This document shows positions 43,680 to 54,620 of a DNA stretch of 64,000 nt, in pieces; within the stretch, counting starts at the first letter, position 1, and each line of letters opens with the position of its first letter. Under the pieces are notes generated by a model. It worked only from the letters and a program-made list of their open reading frames with translations. It did not search any database and was not told the origin of the DNA. A program made the translations under genes and the position numbers. The DNA is from Shinisaurus crocodilurus (lineage: Eukaryota > Chordata > Lepidosauria > Squamata > Shinisauridae): the NCBI GenBank assembly GCA_021292165.1, contig CM037879.1, positions 265,417,160-265,481,159 on the forward strand. The letters run 5' to 3'.

Positions 43680-45338
43680 TTGATATATGTATATTTTACT
43701 ATATGTAGGGGATATGTAAGAGCGTTAAAAACTTTGGAGATAAATTTATTATTTTCTTTTTTAACTTACGGTAATATAACAAAAAATATGAAAATTCAAG
43801 ACCAAATAAAATTGTCAAATAAATCAGGTTTTAAGATTGAAAAGAAAGTAAAATATCTGGGTATCACTTTAACAAATAAGAACTGTATGTTGTTTCAAAA
43901 TAATTATGTAAAGTCTTGGAATGAAATGAAAAAAGATTTAGTAAGATGAGATAAAGCTCAATTGTCACTTATGGGGAGAATAGCCACAATTAAGATGAAT
44001 GTATTACCTAGAATGTTATTTTTGTTTCTTACTATTCCTATTGTGACATTGCAATTACCATTTAAACAATGGCAGAAGGATATATCCAGATTTGTATGGC
44101 AAGGGAAAAAACCACGGGTTAAGTTTAAGATTTTACAGGATGCAAAAGAAAGAGGGGGGCTGGGTTTACCTGATCTGAAGTTATATTTTGCTGCTTGTTG
44201 TTTAGTATGGATCAAATAATGGATTCTGTTGAAAAATAGTCAATTATTAGATTTAGAGGGATATGATTTGAGATTTGGATGGCATGGGTACATGTGGTAT
44301 GATAAAGTTAAAGTGAATGTAGAATTTAATAATCACTGTGTTAGAAGTGCCATTTTGAAAATTTGGAATAAATATAAACGTAGGTTTTGTCAGAGAGTAC
44401 CATTGTGGCTATCAGCACAAGAAGCCCATCATAGAAGATAAATGTTAAGTAAATACAATTGGTTGACATATCGTGATTTGCTGAAATTCTCACAAGATGA
44501 ATGTAAAATAAAATCAAGAGAAGAACTGATAAAAGAAGGCCATACATGTCAATGGTTTTCCTATTTACAGATGGTAGAAAGGTTTAAAGTTGATAAAAGG
44601 TTGTATGATTTTGAACACAGTGTATCTGAGTTTGAAAGGGAATTATGTCTAAATGATGAACGTCTTATTTCAAGAATGTATAAGCTTTTGTTGAAATCTG
44701 AAACTGAGGAAGAGCAAGTGAAGGAATGTATGATAAAATGGGCTCAAAATTTTGGCTATAATATATTAATGACACAATGGGAAAATATGTGGTTAAAAGG
44801 TTTGAAATTTACATTATGCTCTAGTCTTAAAGAGAATTTTTATAAGATGATGTATCGTTGGTATTTGTCTCCGGAGAAATTGGCTAGAATGTATAACGGT
44901 GCATCAGATATATGTTGGAAATGTGAACAACAGGAAAGAACCTTTTATCATATCTGGTGGACATGTAAGAAAGCTAAAAAAAATTGGGTTGAAATTCATT
45001 TATTAATGCAAAAGGTTTTAAAGATTACTTTTCAATTGAAACCAGAGGCTTTTCTATTGGGAATAATGGACAGTCAGCTAGGAGGAAGGTATGGAACTTT
45101 ATTTTTATACATGACAACAGCAGCGAGACTACTATATGCACAGAAATGGAAAGGTCCAGCAGTGCCTACGACAGAAGAATGGTTGGTCAAGATGCTGGAG
45201 CTGGCAGAGATGGCCAAACTCACATCATTAATCAGAGAAAGGACAACATCTATGTTTATTATTGAGTGGAAACCTCTAATTGACTTTTTGCAGAGACTGG
45301 AAAATAATGATTTGTTTGTTTGTGGATTTATGGAATAA
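43680..45338 (+). pseudogene. L1 ORF2 C-terminal half
   Basis: One continuous frame of 553 codons with only three stops (43947, 44217 and 44439) and no frameshift. It includes KVKYLGITLTNKN, LMGRIATIKMNVLPRMLFLF, GKKPRVKFKILQDAKERGGLG, and the C-terminal cysteine motif CWKCEQQERTFYHIWWTC. It belonged to the L1 reverse transcriptase polyprotein that nicks target DNA and copies RNA; the catalytic domains are absent here. The good frame preservation points to a recent insertion. Confidence 0.88.
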
Positions 45339-45366
45339 TAAGTGAATTTGGGACAATGGGAAGAAA

Positions 45367-45689
45367 TGTTGATGTATTCTAACCAAAGACTTGGAATGAG
45401 CTTGAAAGCAGGTGTGTCCTTGAGTGGCAGCCTACTCCCTTGCTACAGGTGGTAATAATCTGTGTAAGTGTGTGGGAGGCGTTTTATGGTATAAAGCCTA
45501 GCTCTGCAGTGTAATCGCTCTCTCTCACTGTGACTGTGAGGAGCAGGTAACAATGTATCCTGTATATAGTTCTGTATATATCTCTTTATGCTTTAGATTA
45601 AATATATTAGAAGGACCTAAATGTTGGAATGGATTCTTTACTGGACCACTGACCCTACTGCTACCGCTAACTCTGCTATAACACCAACA
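45367..45689 (+). mobile_element. Solo LTR, 323 bp, in L1 3' UTR
   Basis: Starts TGTTGATG and ends ACACCAACA (TGTTG...CAACA). AGAAA on both sides (45362-45366, 45690-45694). Contains TATA box GGTATAAAGCC (about 45489-45499), a CTCTCTCTC initiator-like run and ATTAAA downstream. No internal coding region. Confidence 0.82.
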
Positions 45690-45841
45690 AGAAAGAGATT
45701 TCTCATTTTGATTATCGAGTAAGAAAAAATATTGTTACCTATATTTGCTGTAGAAGAAAATCGGAGGTCTATTTTGTTTTGTTAATTGTTACATGTTTGA
45801 TATTATGTGTTTGTTTTATATGGAAATAAATAAAAAAAAAA

Positions 45842-47388
45842 CAATACAATAAAACATGACAATTAAAACAGTATAAAATTTTCTTTTAAAATCCTAACCC
45901 ACCCCATATTCCCACCTGAACAGCCATGTTTTTAATGCACGGCGGAAGCTCTTCACGGAGGGGGCATGGTGAAGGTCACTAGGAAGGGAGTTCCATAGCT
46001 TGGGGGCCGCCACAGAGAAGGCCCTCTTCCTAGTCCCCACCAGCCTGGCTGCTCTGGCTGATGGGATAAAGAGAAGGCCGTCTGTGGCAGATCTTGTTGA
46101 GCGGCCTAGTTGATGTTGCTGGAGGCGCTCCTTGAGATAAACTGGGCCGGAGCCATGTAGGGTTTTAAAGGTCAAAACAACACCTTGAATTCGGGTTGGC
46201 AAGCAACTGGTAGCCAGTGCAACTCCTTAAGCACTGGCGTGATGTGATCACGCTGGCAGCTGCACTTAACCAGGCGAGCCGCCGCATTCTGTACCAGCTG
46301 AAGCTTCCGAACCGTCTTCCAGGGTAACCCCACGTAGAGTGCATTACAGTAGTCTAGGCGAGAGGAGACCAAGGCATGAGCCACTGATGGGAGCAGATGA
46401 TTAGGAAGGTAGGGGCGCAGCTGCCGTATCAGATGGAGTTGATACAGCGCGGTCCGGCTCACAGCTGACACCTGAGCCTCCATGGACAGCTGGGAGTCTA
46501 GAATGACCCCAAGCTGCGGACCTGGTCCTTCAGGGGAAGATGTACCCCATTCAGCACCAGGTCAACATCCCCTAACCTCCCCTTGTCTCCCACCAGAAGT
46601 ACCTCGGTCTTGTCGGGGTTCAGTTTCAACATGTTCCTTCCCATCCAGGCACCCACTGCCTCCAGGCACTTGGACAGGGTCTCAATGGCCAACCTTGGTG
46701 AGGACTTGAAAGAGAGGTAGAGCTGCGTGTCTTCTGTATATTGATGACATCGCATCCCAAACCTCCTGATGATAGCTCCCAGCGGCTTTAGGTAGATGTT
46801 GAATAGCATCGGGGAGAGGATGGAACCCTGTGGCACCCCACAAGTGAGCAGCCGAGGGTCCAGAACCTCCTCCCCAAGAACTACCCTCTGGTACCTTCCA
46901 GAGAGGAAGTACTGGAACCACTGCAATACAGTGCCTCCGATACCCAACCCCTCCAGGCGGTCCAGGAGGATACTGTGGTTCATGGTATCAAAAGCCACTG
47001 AGAGATTGAGGAGGACTAGGAAGGAGCATTCGCCCCTATCCAAGGCCCTCCTCATATCATCCACCAAGGCGACCAAGGCGTTTCTGTCCCATGTCCAGGC
47101 CTGAAGCCCGACTGGCATGGATCTAAATAATCGGCTTCATCCAAGTGTGCCTTCAACTGAGCCCCCCCCCCCCCTCGCTCAATCACCTTGCCCAGAAATG
47201 GCAAATTGGAGATCGGGTGAAAGTTGTTCAGATCTTGGGGATCCAAGGAGGGCTTCTTTAAAAGTGGTCTTACTGCAGCCTCCTTAAGGGCTGATGGGAC
47301 CACTCCCTCATCGAGGGAGGCATTCACCACCGCCCTGATCCCTTCACCCAGTCTCTCCCTGCAGCTCATAACAAGCCAGGATGGGCAA
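45842..47388 (-). mobile_element. L3/CR1 LINE 3' portion with reverse transcriptase
   Basis: Minus strand: FLVLLNLSVAFDTMNHSILL, GVPQGSILSPMLFNIYLKPL, CHQYTEDTQLYLSF, KLNPDKTEVLLVGDKGRLGD, SRLDYCNALYVGLPWKTVRK and RKRAFSVAAPKLWNSLPSDL. The catalytic YADD box reads YTED, so it is mutated. Frameshifts occur near 46200 and 46500. Palm and C-terminal module present; endonuclease missing. Confidence 0.9.
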
Positions 47389-47389
47389 G

Positions 47390-47470
47390 GATCAAGCAAG
47401 CAGGGGGTTGGACTTGATGGCCTTGTAGGCTCCTTCCAACTCTATGATCTATGAAATCTATGAAATCTGA
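47390..47470 (+). mobile_element. CR1/5S-SINE-type 3' tail
   Basis: AGCAGGGGGTTGGACTTGATG, CTCCTTCCAACTCTATGATC and TATGAAATCTATGAAATC equal the tail of the 5S SINE at 34571-34717, in plus orientation. Either a truncated CR1 or a truncated SINE. Confidence 0.75.
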
Positions 47471-48409
47471 ATGGGACCAGTTTAGGCAAGACTGGTCTAA
47501 ACCTACAATTTCAGGATGTAGGTACATATGTGTCTGAGGAATATGTGAATTTTATTATGGCCTAGTGTGAAAAATGAAATCAAATCAAATCAAGTGAGAC
47601 AAATGCATTAGTTGATTAGTGGAATGGAGACACAGCCTTTGCTAATGTTTGCCCCATTGAAATTAATGCTATGTGCACTGGTAAAGTGCTTAAGAACAGA
47701 ACTTATAGGTTAATTGTTCATATCATGGCTTTTAGAATATATATATATATATATATATATACTATTTAGCTCACCAGTAATGTCATTCCCAATAGAATAG
47801 TTTGAAGCCGATGAATAAAATTTGGAGATTCTGTCATGCCTAAAGATAATATTTTGCAACAGATAATATTCCCATTTAAGCAATTTGTCAGTTGTTTCAT
47901 CTTGAAAATGTTCTCACTACAGAGAAAATATGTCAGGATTTCAGTGTAGTGATTTATGATTCTGTCATACTGGCAGATGTTCCCTCATGTATCTTTGATA
48001 TTACAAAGCTGGAGCCATTGTGTTGTTTTCATATTGACTATAAAAATAAAGCCAACATAGTATCATGGACATGGCTTGGCTGCTGATTTCCCCCCTCATA
48101 TTCCCCCCCCCCCCGGTAGAAGCTTATAAAATTGAATCTTGCGTTGTTCTGTTTTCCTACCCAAAATGCACATGAAAAAAAAAGTGATACAATTGATTGC
48201 CTGCTTTTTAAAATGTACACACACACACACACACTGGGCAGATGTGGATTCCTGGGTCCATTTTTTTCTTCCTTTTTTGTCAGTTTAATATCATTGGTTT
48301 TCAAGTTCTGGTATCAGCATATAAAAACAACTTAATACAATGTTATATTATTACTAATTCATAGGGTGCAACCTGAATAAATAAATTTGAACTGATTAAT
48401 TATGTGATT
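47471..48409. other. Intergenic DNA with AT and CA microsatellites
   Basis: (AT)n at about 47739-47761 and (AC)n at about 48216-48234. Otherwise nothing recognised. Confidence 0.45.
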
Positions 48410-48659
48410 ATTTATTTATTTATTTATTTTTATGCCCACCTTTTTTTCTGCAAGGAACTCAAGGCAGCTTACATAATCCTCCTCCTCCTCCTCCTCCTCT
48501 CCATTTTATCCTCACAACAGCCCTGTGAGGTAGATTAGGCTGAGAGTCAATGACTGGCCCAAAGTCACCCAGTGAGCTTCATGCCTGAGCAGGGACTAGG
48601 ACCCAGATCTCCCGAGTCCCAGTCCAACACTCTAACCATTATGCTACACCGACTCTCAG
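48410..48659 (-). mobile_element. Sauria-type tRNA SINE
   Basis: Reverse-oriented: TATTTATTTATTTATTTTTATG tail side, TGAGGTAGATTAGGCTG, CCAAAGTCACCCAGTGAG, head ending CTACACCGACTCTC. Includes a CTC repeat expansion at 48480-48500. Confidence 0.88.
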
Positions 48660-48675
48660 TGGCATTATGTGCCTT

Positions 48676-48730
48676 CAGGCTAGCCTTCCCCAACCTTATG
48701 CCCTCCAGATGTGTTGGGCTACAACTTCGG
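48676..48730. mobile_element. hAT MITE fragment
   Basis: Same segment and same position relative to a Sauria SINE as at 38345-38430 (GGCATTATGTGCCTT, CTTCCCCAACCTTATGCCCTC), so both copies come from one ancestral SINE-MITE junction. Confidence 0.6.
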
Positions 48731-49020
48731 AGCATATCTGTGCAAATTTTAAAATGATATTTTAAAATAAGTTCATGTGGGCTGTTGAGCACCAATGGTG
48801 GGTGTGCTTCAGTTGCTACCGAAGCCCTCAGTCATGACCACAGCTCAACCGTAAATATCATTGAACACTCCTCCACAGAAGGTGGGACAGTAACGCTAAG
48901 GTGAGGTGCACCTGCCAAGTGTGCACTGCTATCCCATCTGTAGTAGAAAAATTGCCACAACTTAGCTCCACAAATAAACAAAAATAGGGAGAAATACAGG
49001 AGTGCAATGGACTGGCAGTG

Positions 49021-49026
<6 letters not shown>

Positions 49027-49085
<59 letters not shown>
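49027..49085. repeat. (TC)n(TATC)n(TA)n microsatellite
   Basis: Three simple-repeat types in direct succession. Confidence 0.92.
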
Positions 49086-49169
49086 GAGGTTGATAAACCC
49101 AGAATATCCATCACTGCTTTGGACATATCCCGAACTGCAGTGCAACATAGGGTTTGCGTGACACTGACG

Positions 49170-49285
49170 CAACATTATATTGTATTATTGTATTTTTAAC
49201 TGATTTTTAAGATTTTAGTTTTTGTGAACTGCCCAGAGAGCTTTGGTGGTTGGGCAGTATAGAAATGTAATAAATAAATAAACAA
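49170..49285 (+). mobile_element. LINE 3' tail fragment
   Basis: TTGTGAACTGCCCAGAGAGC, GGTTGGGCAGTATAGAAATG and AATAAATAAATAAAC; same tail type as 30210-30297. Confidence 0.6.
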
Positions 49286-49798
49286 ATAACAAACAAGAGC
49301 CACTGGCCTGGATCTATTCTAGGGGCTAAACTACACTAGAGCCCCTTCCTCAGGGAGCTCTGCCACAATATTTATGCAAAACACATTTACGCTGTTGGGT
49401 CACACGCTAATACAGCACCCTTTCCACTGTGTTGAAAATGTGATCTTGTGTCACACACAAATGCAATTGAGGGAGAAGTAGGAGGAGTTCGAAAGGTGAT
49501 GTGTGCAGGGGAACTGGCCCTTTTTAAAAAATGTGGTGTGTTTTTGTGGAGAGAAAGCCTGATCACACATTTTTGTCTGTCTGAACCCTGGCACACTTTT
49601 TTCCTTTCTGCTGCCCACCCATCTCCCTTCATCTGTCTGCATAATCCCCACTCTAGGCAGGGGAGACACAGTTCTGGGCAGACCGGTTTTGCATAGCTAC
49701 ATCTGCATTTACATCAATAGGGCACATTTACATTTACCCCCAAGGAAGTGCATAACATCCAGGTAAGAGGGGCCCAGTCTCAAAGTGGTGGCGTAGTG

Positions 49799-50043
49799 AG
49801 CCAGTGTGGCATAGTGGTGAGAGTGTTGGACTGGGACTCAGATCCGGGTTCTAGTCCCCGCTCGGCCATGAAACTCACTGGGTGACTTTGGGCCAGTCAC
49901 TGACTCTCAGCCTAACCTACCTCACAGGGTTGTTGTGAGGATAAAATGGAGAGGAGAAGGAGGAGGATTATGTAAGCCGCCTTGGGTTCCTTGCAGGAAA
50001 AAAAGGCGGGGTATAAATATAATAAATAAATAAATAAATAAAT
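49799..50043 (+). mobile_element. Sauria-type tRNA SINE
   Basis: Full copy: AGCCAGTGTGGCATAGTGG, B box GATCCGGGTTCTAGTCC, CTCACTGGGTGACTTTGG, CTACCTCACAGGGTTG, GGCGGGGTATAAATAT and a long AAAT tail. Well preserved. Confidence 0.92.
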
Positions 50044-51287
50044 GCAAAGTGTCCCCAAGTACCAGAAAAGTGCCACAGCCCCACTGGGCAGAACCAGCCC
50101 AACTTGTCATCAAAGAAGGGAAGGGGGTGAGAGAAGGGGTAAATAAGGAACATCCTGGAAAACGGGGTTGTTAGAAGCACGGTGCAGGAACGCACAGATC
50201 AGGTCCCTGACTCCGGTCAGAGACAACGCTCAACCAACCCCGGGTGCGGTGCCCAGAGACCAGCTGTCCGAATGGCAAAGCTAGCCTAGTAAGTTAGATT
50301 CTTTGATGTCAATTACTTCTCTGTATTTTGCCAGCCTGCTGCCTTGTCTAAAATCTGCTGCAGACCATTTGTGTATTGGAGGACTACCTACGCTCAATTA
50401 AGTTTTATGGACTCTGCTGTTGACAGTGTGAAATTCCTAGTAGTCTATTAGTTCTGCTCCATTAAAGGCGTTATAAACATAGCCAGCTCACTGTTTCAAT
50501 ACGATTCAGCGTCAATATCTGCCGCAGCTGAGTTTAACTCTTACGGGAGCCGCGTAAAGGGCATTTTCTCGATGCCGGTTAACCCTTTAACTCCCGAACT
50601 CATGCAAAGGACCCGCGGCGGTCCTTCACAGTTTCGTTTTCATCTATGCACAGGTGCGAAGGAGCTCGTTTAAAAAAAAGAAGAAAAAATTGACAGCTCC
50701 TCGTGCCCCCTCACAAAAAATCATGGAGAAGGAGAAGGGGGTGGGAGGAAACGAGGGGGAGGCTGTGGTGCTGCTGCCGTCCTCCCACCTCCCATCGGGT
50801 GAAGCCTGAGGGATCAATACCCCCATTCCCATCCACCCAGAAGCAATTCCCAAAAGCAGGTGCATTCCCTCTCCCGTACTGACTTTCCCCAAAGTAGGTG
50901 TCATTGTGATTTACTTCTGAGTAAGGCCATTGGAGATAATGTGATTTACTTCTGAGTAGACATACATTTCAGGTTGCTTTCAGCTAGTTGTTCCTTGAGG
51001 CAAGGGGACATTCCAAACTTTATTTTTTCAAAGGGGAGGAGAGGGGGAAGCAACATTGCATTTACTCTCCAGTTCACTGGGCATGTTAGAGAGAGAGTGA
51101 GAGTGAAGCCCTGGGGAGGGGGGCAGTGAGGGAAGCAGGAAAGCAACTGATGGATCTCCTCCTCAGAGTTGCTGCTGTTTTGCCAAAGCCTGATAGCTCA
51201 CTTCCTCTTCCCCATCCAGTCCACCAGCCCACTGAAGCTACTCCTCCAGGCCCCAGAACAGTACCGCAAGTTTAGCACACACTGAGT

Positions 51288-51321
<34 letters not shown>

Positions 51322-52189
51322 GGGCGGGGGAGGGGACTGCAACATATAAAAAGGCCGTTATATAACTGGTCTGAAGAAATCCAGAATATAATGGAAGAAA
51401 TAGCGTGAGGAGGATGGTTTGGGGTGAGCAGCATCATGTGACATGCCAGTGAGTCACGCATGACAATGCTGTTAAAAACACCTAGTGTAGATCCACCCTA
51501 GGTTTGTTATCCAAACCTGTTATTCATTCCCTGTCAGCAACTTCATACAGGTGCACTATGGAGCTCTCCTGTCCGCAATGGCTGTCTTCGGTCATAACCA
51601 CATGTTACTCCAGTAAATATGGGTTCCTAAGTTTCAATTACCACAGTAATGCAGAGGTAAGGGCCACCTGTAGGAGAACATTGGGAGGTGAGACAAGGAC
51701 CATAAGCCTTCCCATGCCCACCAATTCTACCCTGAAAATGTCCCCTACCCTGTATTATTGTTATAAAGTAAACACAGGGGTGGGAGGATTCCCATCCCAC
51801 CCATAATATAACGTTCCACCCTAATTCGTTTTCCCAGTGAAGGGAGAAAATTATGTGCATATTACTTTGTGCAGGAACATTTGGCTGCCTTCTACACTGC
51901 TGAAGGGGGACCTCCAAATTCACTGCTCTGTTTGGAGGCAGAGAATTCTGGGGTCCATTTCAATGATTTTTTAATAAGTTTCAGGGGCAAGGAATGGTAG
52001 CGGGGCAGCATCAGCTTTTCTCCTTTCCCCCCTTATCTTTTAAACGTTGGTGTGCCATTGCTGCAACATTGGTTTACCATCACTGCAAGTGGCTATGGCA
52101 ACACAGTGCCTTTTGGCAGCTGCCTGCTTCCCCTCTACAATAGCCATGGAATACTACCATGTCATGGTGTCACATCATTCCAAGCAGGC

Positions 52190-52220
<31 letters not shown>

Positions 52221-52859
52221 TAGACACCAGGAGGTGGCCACCAATAGGACCTCTCCTGCTACCACCATGTATAAACCATCCTACCCCTGAAACCTACATA
52301 GAATCCCCCCCCCCTAAATTTTGCAAGCATGCTTTCATCTGCCCCAACCACAACATTCAAGCCAAAAGTTATTTGGGGAACTCAGCAATACAAGGTGCAT
52401 CTTGCACAAGCAACATTTCCATGGGTGTGTCAGAGTTCACATAGGACTCTGGTTCCAAGCATCGTTATTTCAGTGAGAAAATACATTATATCCACCAGCA
52501 ACAGTCAATTTAAATTGTCCCCCCTCCCCCTCCAATCATTCAACCATCATGGCTTTAAATTAACTGTTTTGCTTTTGATTAATTAATTAAAAATAAGTAG
52601 CAACTACCAAATCCCAATGAAGTTTAGATGTTTTGAAGATATTCAGGCTAAGTAACTCAAACAATACATTCTTTGGAAAACTCATCTTAAGTCCATTACC
52701 TGTATATTTTATATTCATTGACTGTATTTCAGCATCAACATTTTTTGCAAATGCTCAGCTCTGATTAACTGAAGTTCACCTGACAATCCATATTTCTAAT
52801 CTACGATGAGTGCATTGACCATTCATCATGCCAATTAATGAATTCATGCTTTTAACCAC
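50044..52859. other. Intergenic DNA, no gene recognised
   Basis: 50160-50640 has LTR-like composition (ATTAAAGGCGTTATAAAC, GC-rich end) but I could not match its ends. (CA)n at about 51290-51320 and (GT)n at about 52190-52217. Nothing else supported. Confidence 0.4.
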
Positions 52860-53395
52860 AACTGAACAGGCAGTCTGTTGCTCGAGACTGACATAAGCTT
52901 ATGGCGATGCAAACAGTACGGTAGTTACTTGGCAAGTGGTCCAGGGGTTTTCTGCTCTACCCTGATTGCAACCCACTGCTGTTCCTGACTCCTGGACAAA
53001 CAGTCTAGTACAGGATGGAGAATATGGCTCTCTCATTGTCCTCCACCCCAACATTTATCTCTCCTTTGTCCAGTCCAGGATAAGCCTCCTGTATGGTGCA
53101 TCAGGGTCAGCGGTTGGGCCGGACGTTGGGTCCACCACATGGTGGAAGGAATTGTAGCTCTAGCATCTGTACTTCAAATCCTTTGAGAGCTGCTGTCTCA
53201 GCAGGGGGAGTGGGGATAATATGGGTGGAACTAAAAGTTATCCGAGAGACAGAGTTGTCACCTTTCCAGATCTCTTCTCCCCGTTCTCCATAATGTCTAG
53301 CTATTTGCCATGACATTATGTTGCGTGTGGTCTCGCCTCCAATGACAACAACCAATGATGTGAGTTGGAGGCATGACAATGCACTGCCCATGTTT
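52860..53395. other. Stretch with an unassigned open frame
   Basis: The minus strand at 53107-53391 is open for 94 codons (VVVIGGETTRNIMSWQIARH, SSTHIIPTPPAETAALKGFE) with balanced amino-acid use. I recognise no domain and see no clear splice context, so I do not call a gene; it could be a relic of an unknown element. Confidence 0.25.
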
Positions 53396-54285
53396 ATTTA
53401 TTTATTTATTTATTATATTTATTAATCGCCCATCTGGCCGGCCACCCGGCCACCCTGGGCGATGTACAGCCAAAATAACACAGTAAAACAATACAATAAA
53501 ATATAATAATTAAAACAGTATAAAAATTTCTTTTAAAATCCTAACCCACCCCATATTCCCACCTGAACAGCCATGTTTTTAATGCACGGCGGAAGCTCAT
53601 CCCGGAGGGGGCATGGCGAAGATCACTAGGGAGGGAGTTCCATAATGTGGGGACCGCCACAGAGAAGGCCCTCTTCCTAGTCCCCACCAGCCTGGCTGCT
53701 CTGGCTGATGGGATAAGGAGAAGGCCGTCTGTGGCAGATCTTGTTGAGCGGCCTACTTGATGTTGCTGGAGGCGCTCCTTGAGCCGGAGCCGTGTAGGGT
53801 TTTAAAGGTCAAAACCAACACCTTGAATTCAGCTCGGCAAGCAACTGGTAGCCAGTGCAACTCCTTAAGCACTGGTGTGATATGATCACGCTGGCGGCTG
53901 CCCTTAATCAGTCAAGCCGCCGTGTTCTGTACCAGCTGAAGCTTCCGAACCGTCTTCCAGGGTAACCCCACGTAGAGCGCATTACAGTAGTCTAGGCGAG
54001 AGGAGACCAAGGCATGAACCACTGATGGGAGCAGGTGATTAGGAAGGTAGGGGCGCAGCTGCCGTATCAGATGGAGTTGATACAGTGCTGCCCGGCTCAC
54101 AGCTGACACTTGAGCCTCCATGGACAGCTGGGAGTCTAGAATTACCCCCAAGCTGCGGACCTGGTCCTTCAGGGGTAGATGTACCCCATTCAGCACCAGG
54201 TCAACATCCCCTAACCTCCCCTTGTCCCCCACCAGAAGTTCCTCGGTCTTGTTGGGGTTCATGTTCATGTTATGTTTGTATAGTG
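53396..54285 (-). mobile_element. L3/CR1 LINE 3' portion, second copy
   Basis: Very similar to 45842-47388 (shared CACCCCATATTCCCACCTG, GTTCTGTACCAGCTGAAGC). The minus strand reads NPNKTEELLVGDKGRLGDVD and SRLDYCNALYVGLPWKTVRK. A hAT MITE marks its right end. Confidence 0.9.
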
Positions 54286-54421
54286 CAGGGCTCTCCAACC
54301 TTGTGTCCCCAGATGTTGCTGACCTACAGCTTCCAGCATACCCAGCTAGCATGGCTAATGGCAAGGGATTCTGGGAGCTGTAGGCCAGCAACATCTGGGG
54401 ACCCAAGGTTGGAGAGCCCTG
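54286..54421. mobile_element. Fold-back hAT MITE, 136 bp, 8-bp target duplication
   Basis: CAGGGCTCTCCAACCTTGTG to CAAGGTTGGAGAGCCCTG; GTATAGTG on both sides (54278-54285, 54422-54429). Nearly identical to the copy at 39430-39565. Confidence 0.93.
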
Positions 54422-54493
54422 GTATAGTGCCTAGCAATGTTAGGAATAATCATGATGGTGATGATGGTGAGAACCAGAATCACCACCATCACC

Positions 54494-54620
54494 TTCCCCA
54501 ACCTGCTGTCCTCCAGACGTGTTGGGCTACAACTCCCTTCAATGGCCATGTTAGCTGGGGCTGATGGGAGTTGTAGCCCAATGCATCTGGTGGGAACCTG
54601 GCTGGAAAAGGCTGATCTAC
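54494..54620. mobile_element. hAT MITE of the 'ttgggctacaactccc' family
   Basis: ACCTTCCCCAACCTGCTGTCC and GTGTTGGGCTACAACTCCC are mirrored by GGGAGTTGTAGCCCAATGC and a decayed end. No exact target duplication seen. Confidence 0.65.

Larger units (their letters stand above)
41950..45841 (+). mobile_element. Chimeric L1 LINE with a nested LTR
   Basis: GC-richer 5' UTR (CGGGACTTCCGGTGGGGCTG), ORF1 (42559-43131), a piece of ORF2 C-terminus (43340-43690), then a second, younger-looking ORF2 C-terminal half (43680-45338) and a 3' UTR with poly-A near 45830. The endonuclease and most of the reverse transcriptase are missing. Solo LTR at 45367-45689 in the 3' UTR. Confidence 0.8.

Noticed and set aside
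50160..50640. LTR candidate
   Set aside because: Composition and ATTAAA suggest an LTR, but I could not match TG/CA ends to any target duplication.
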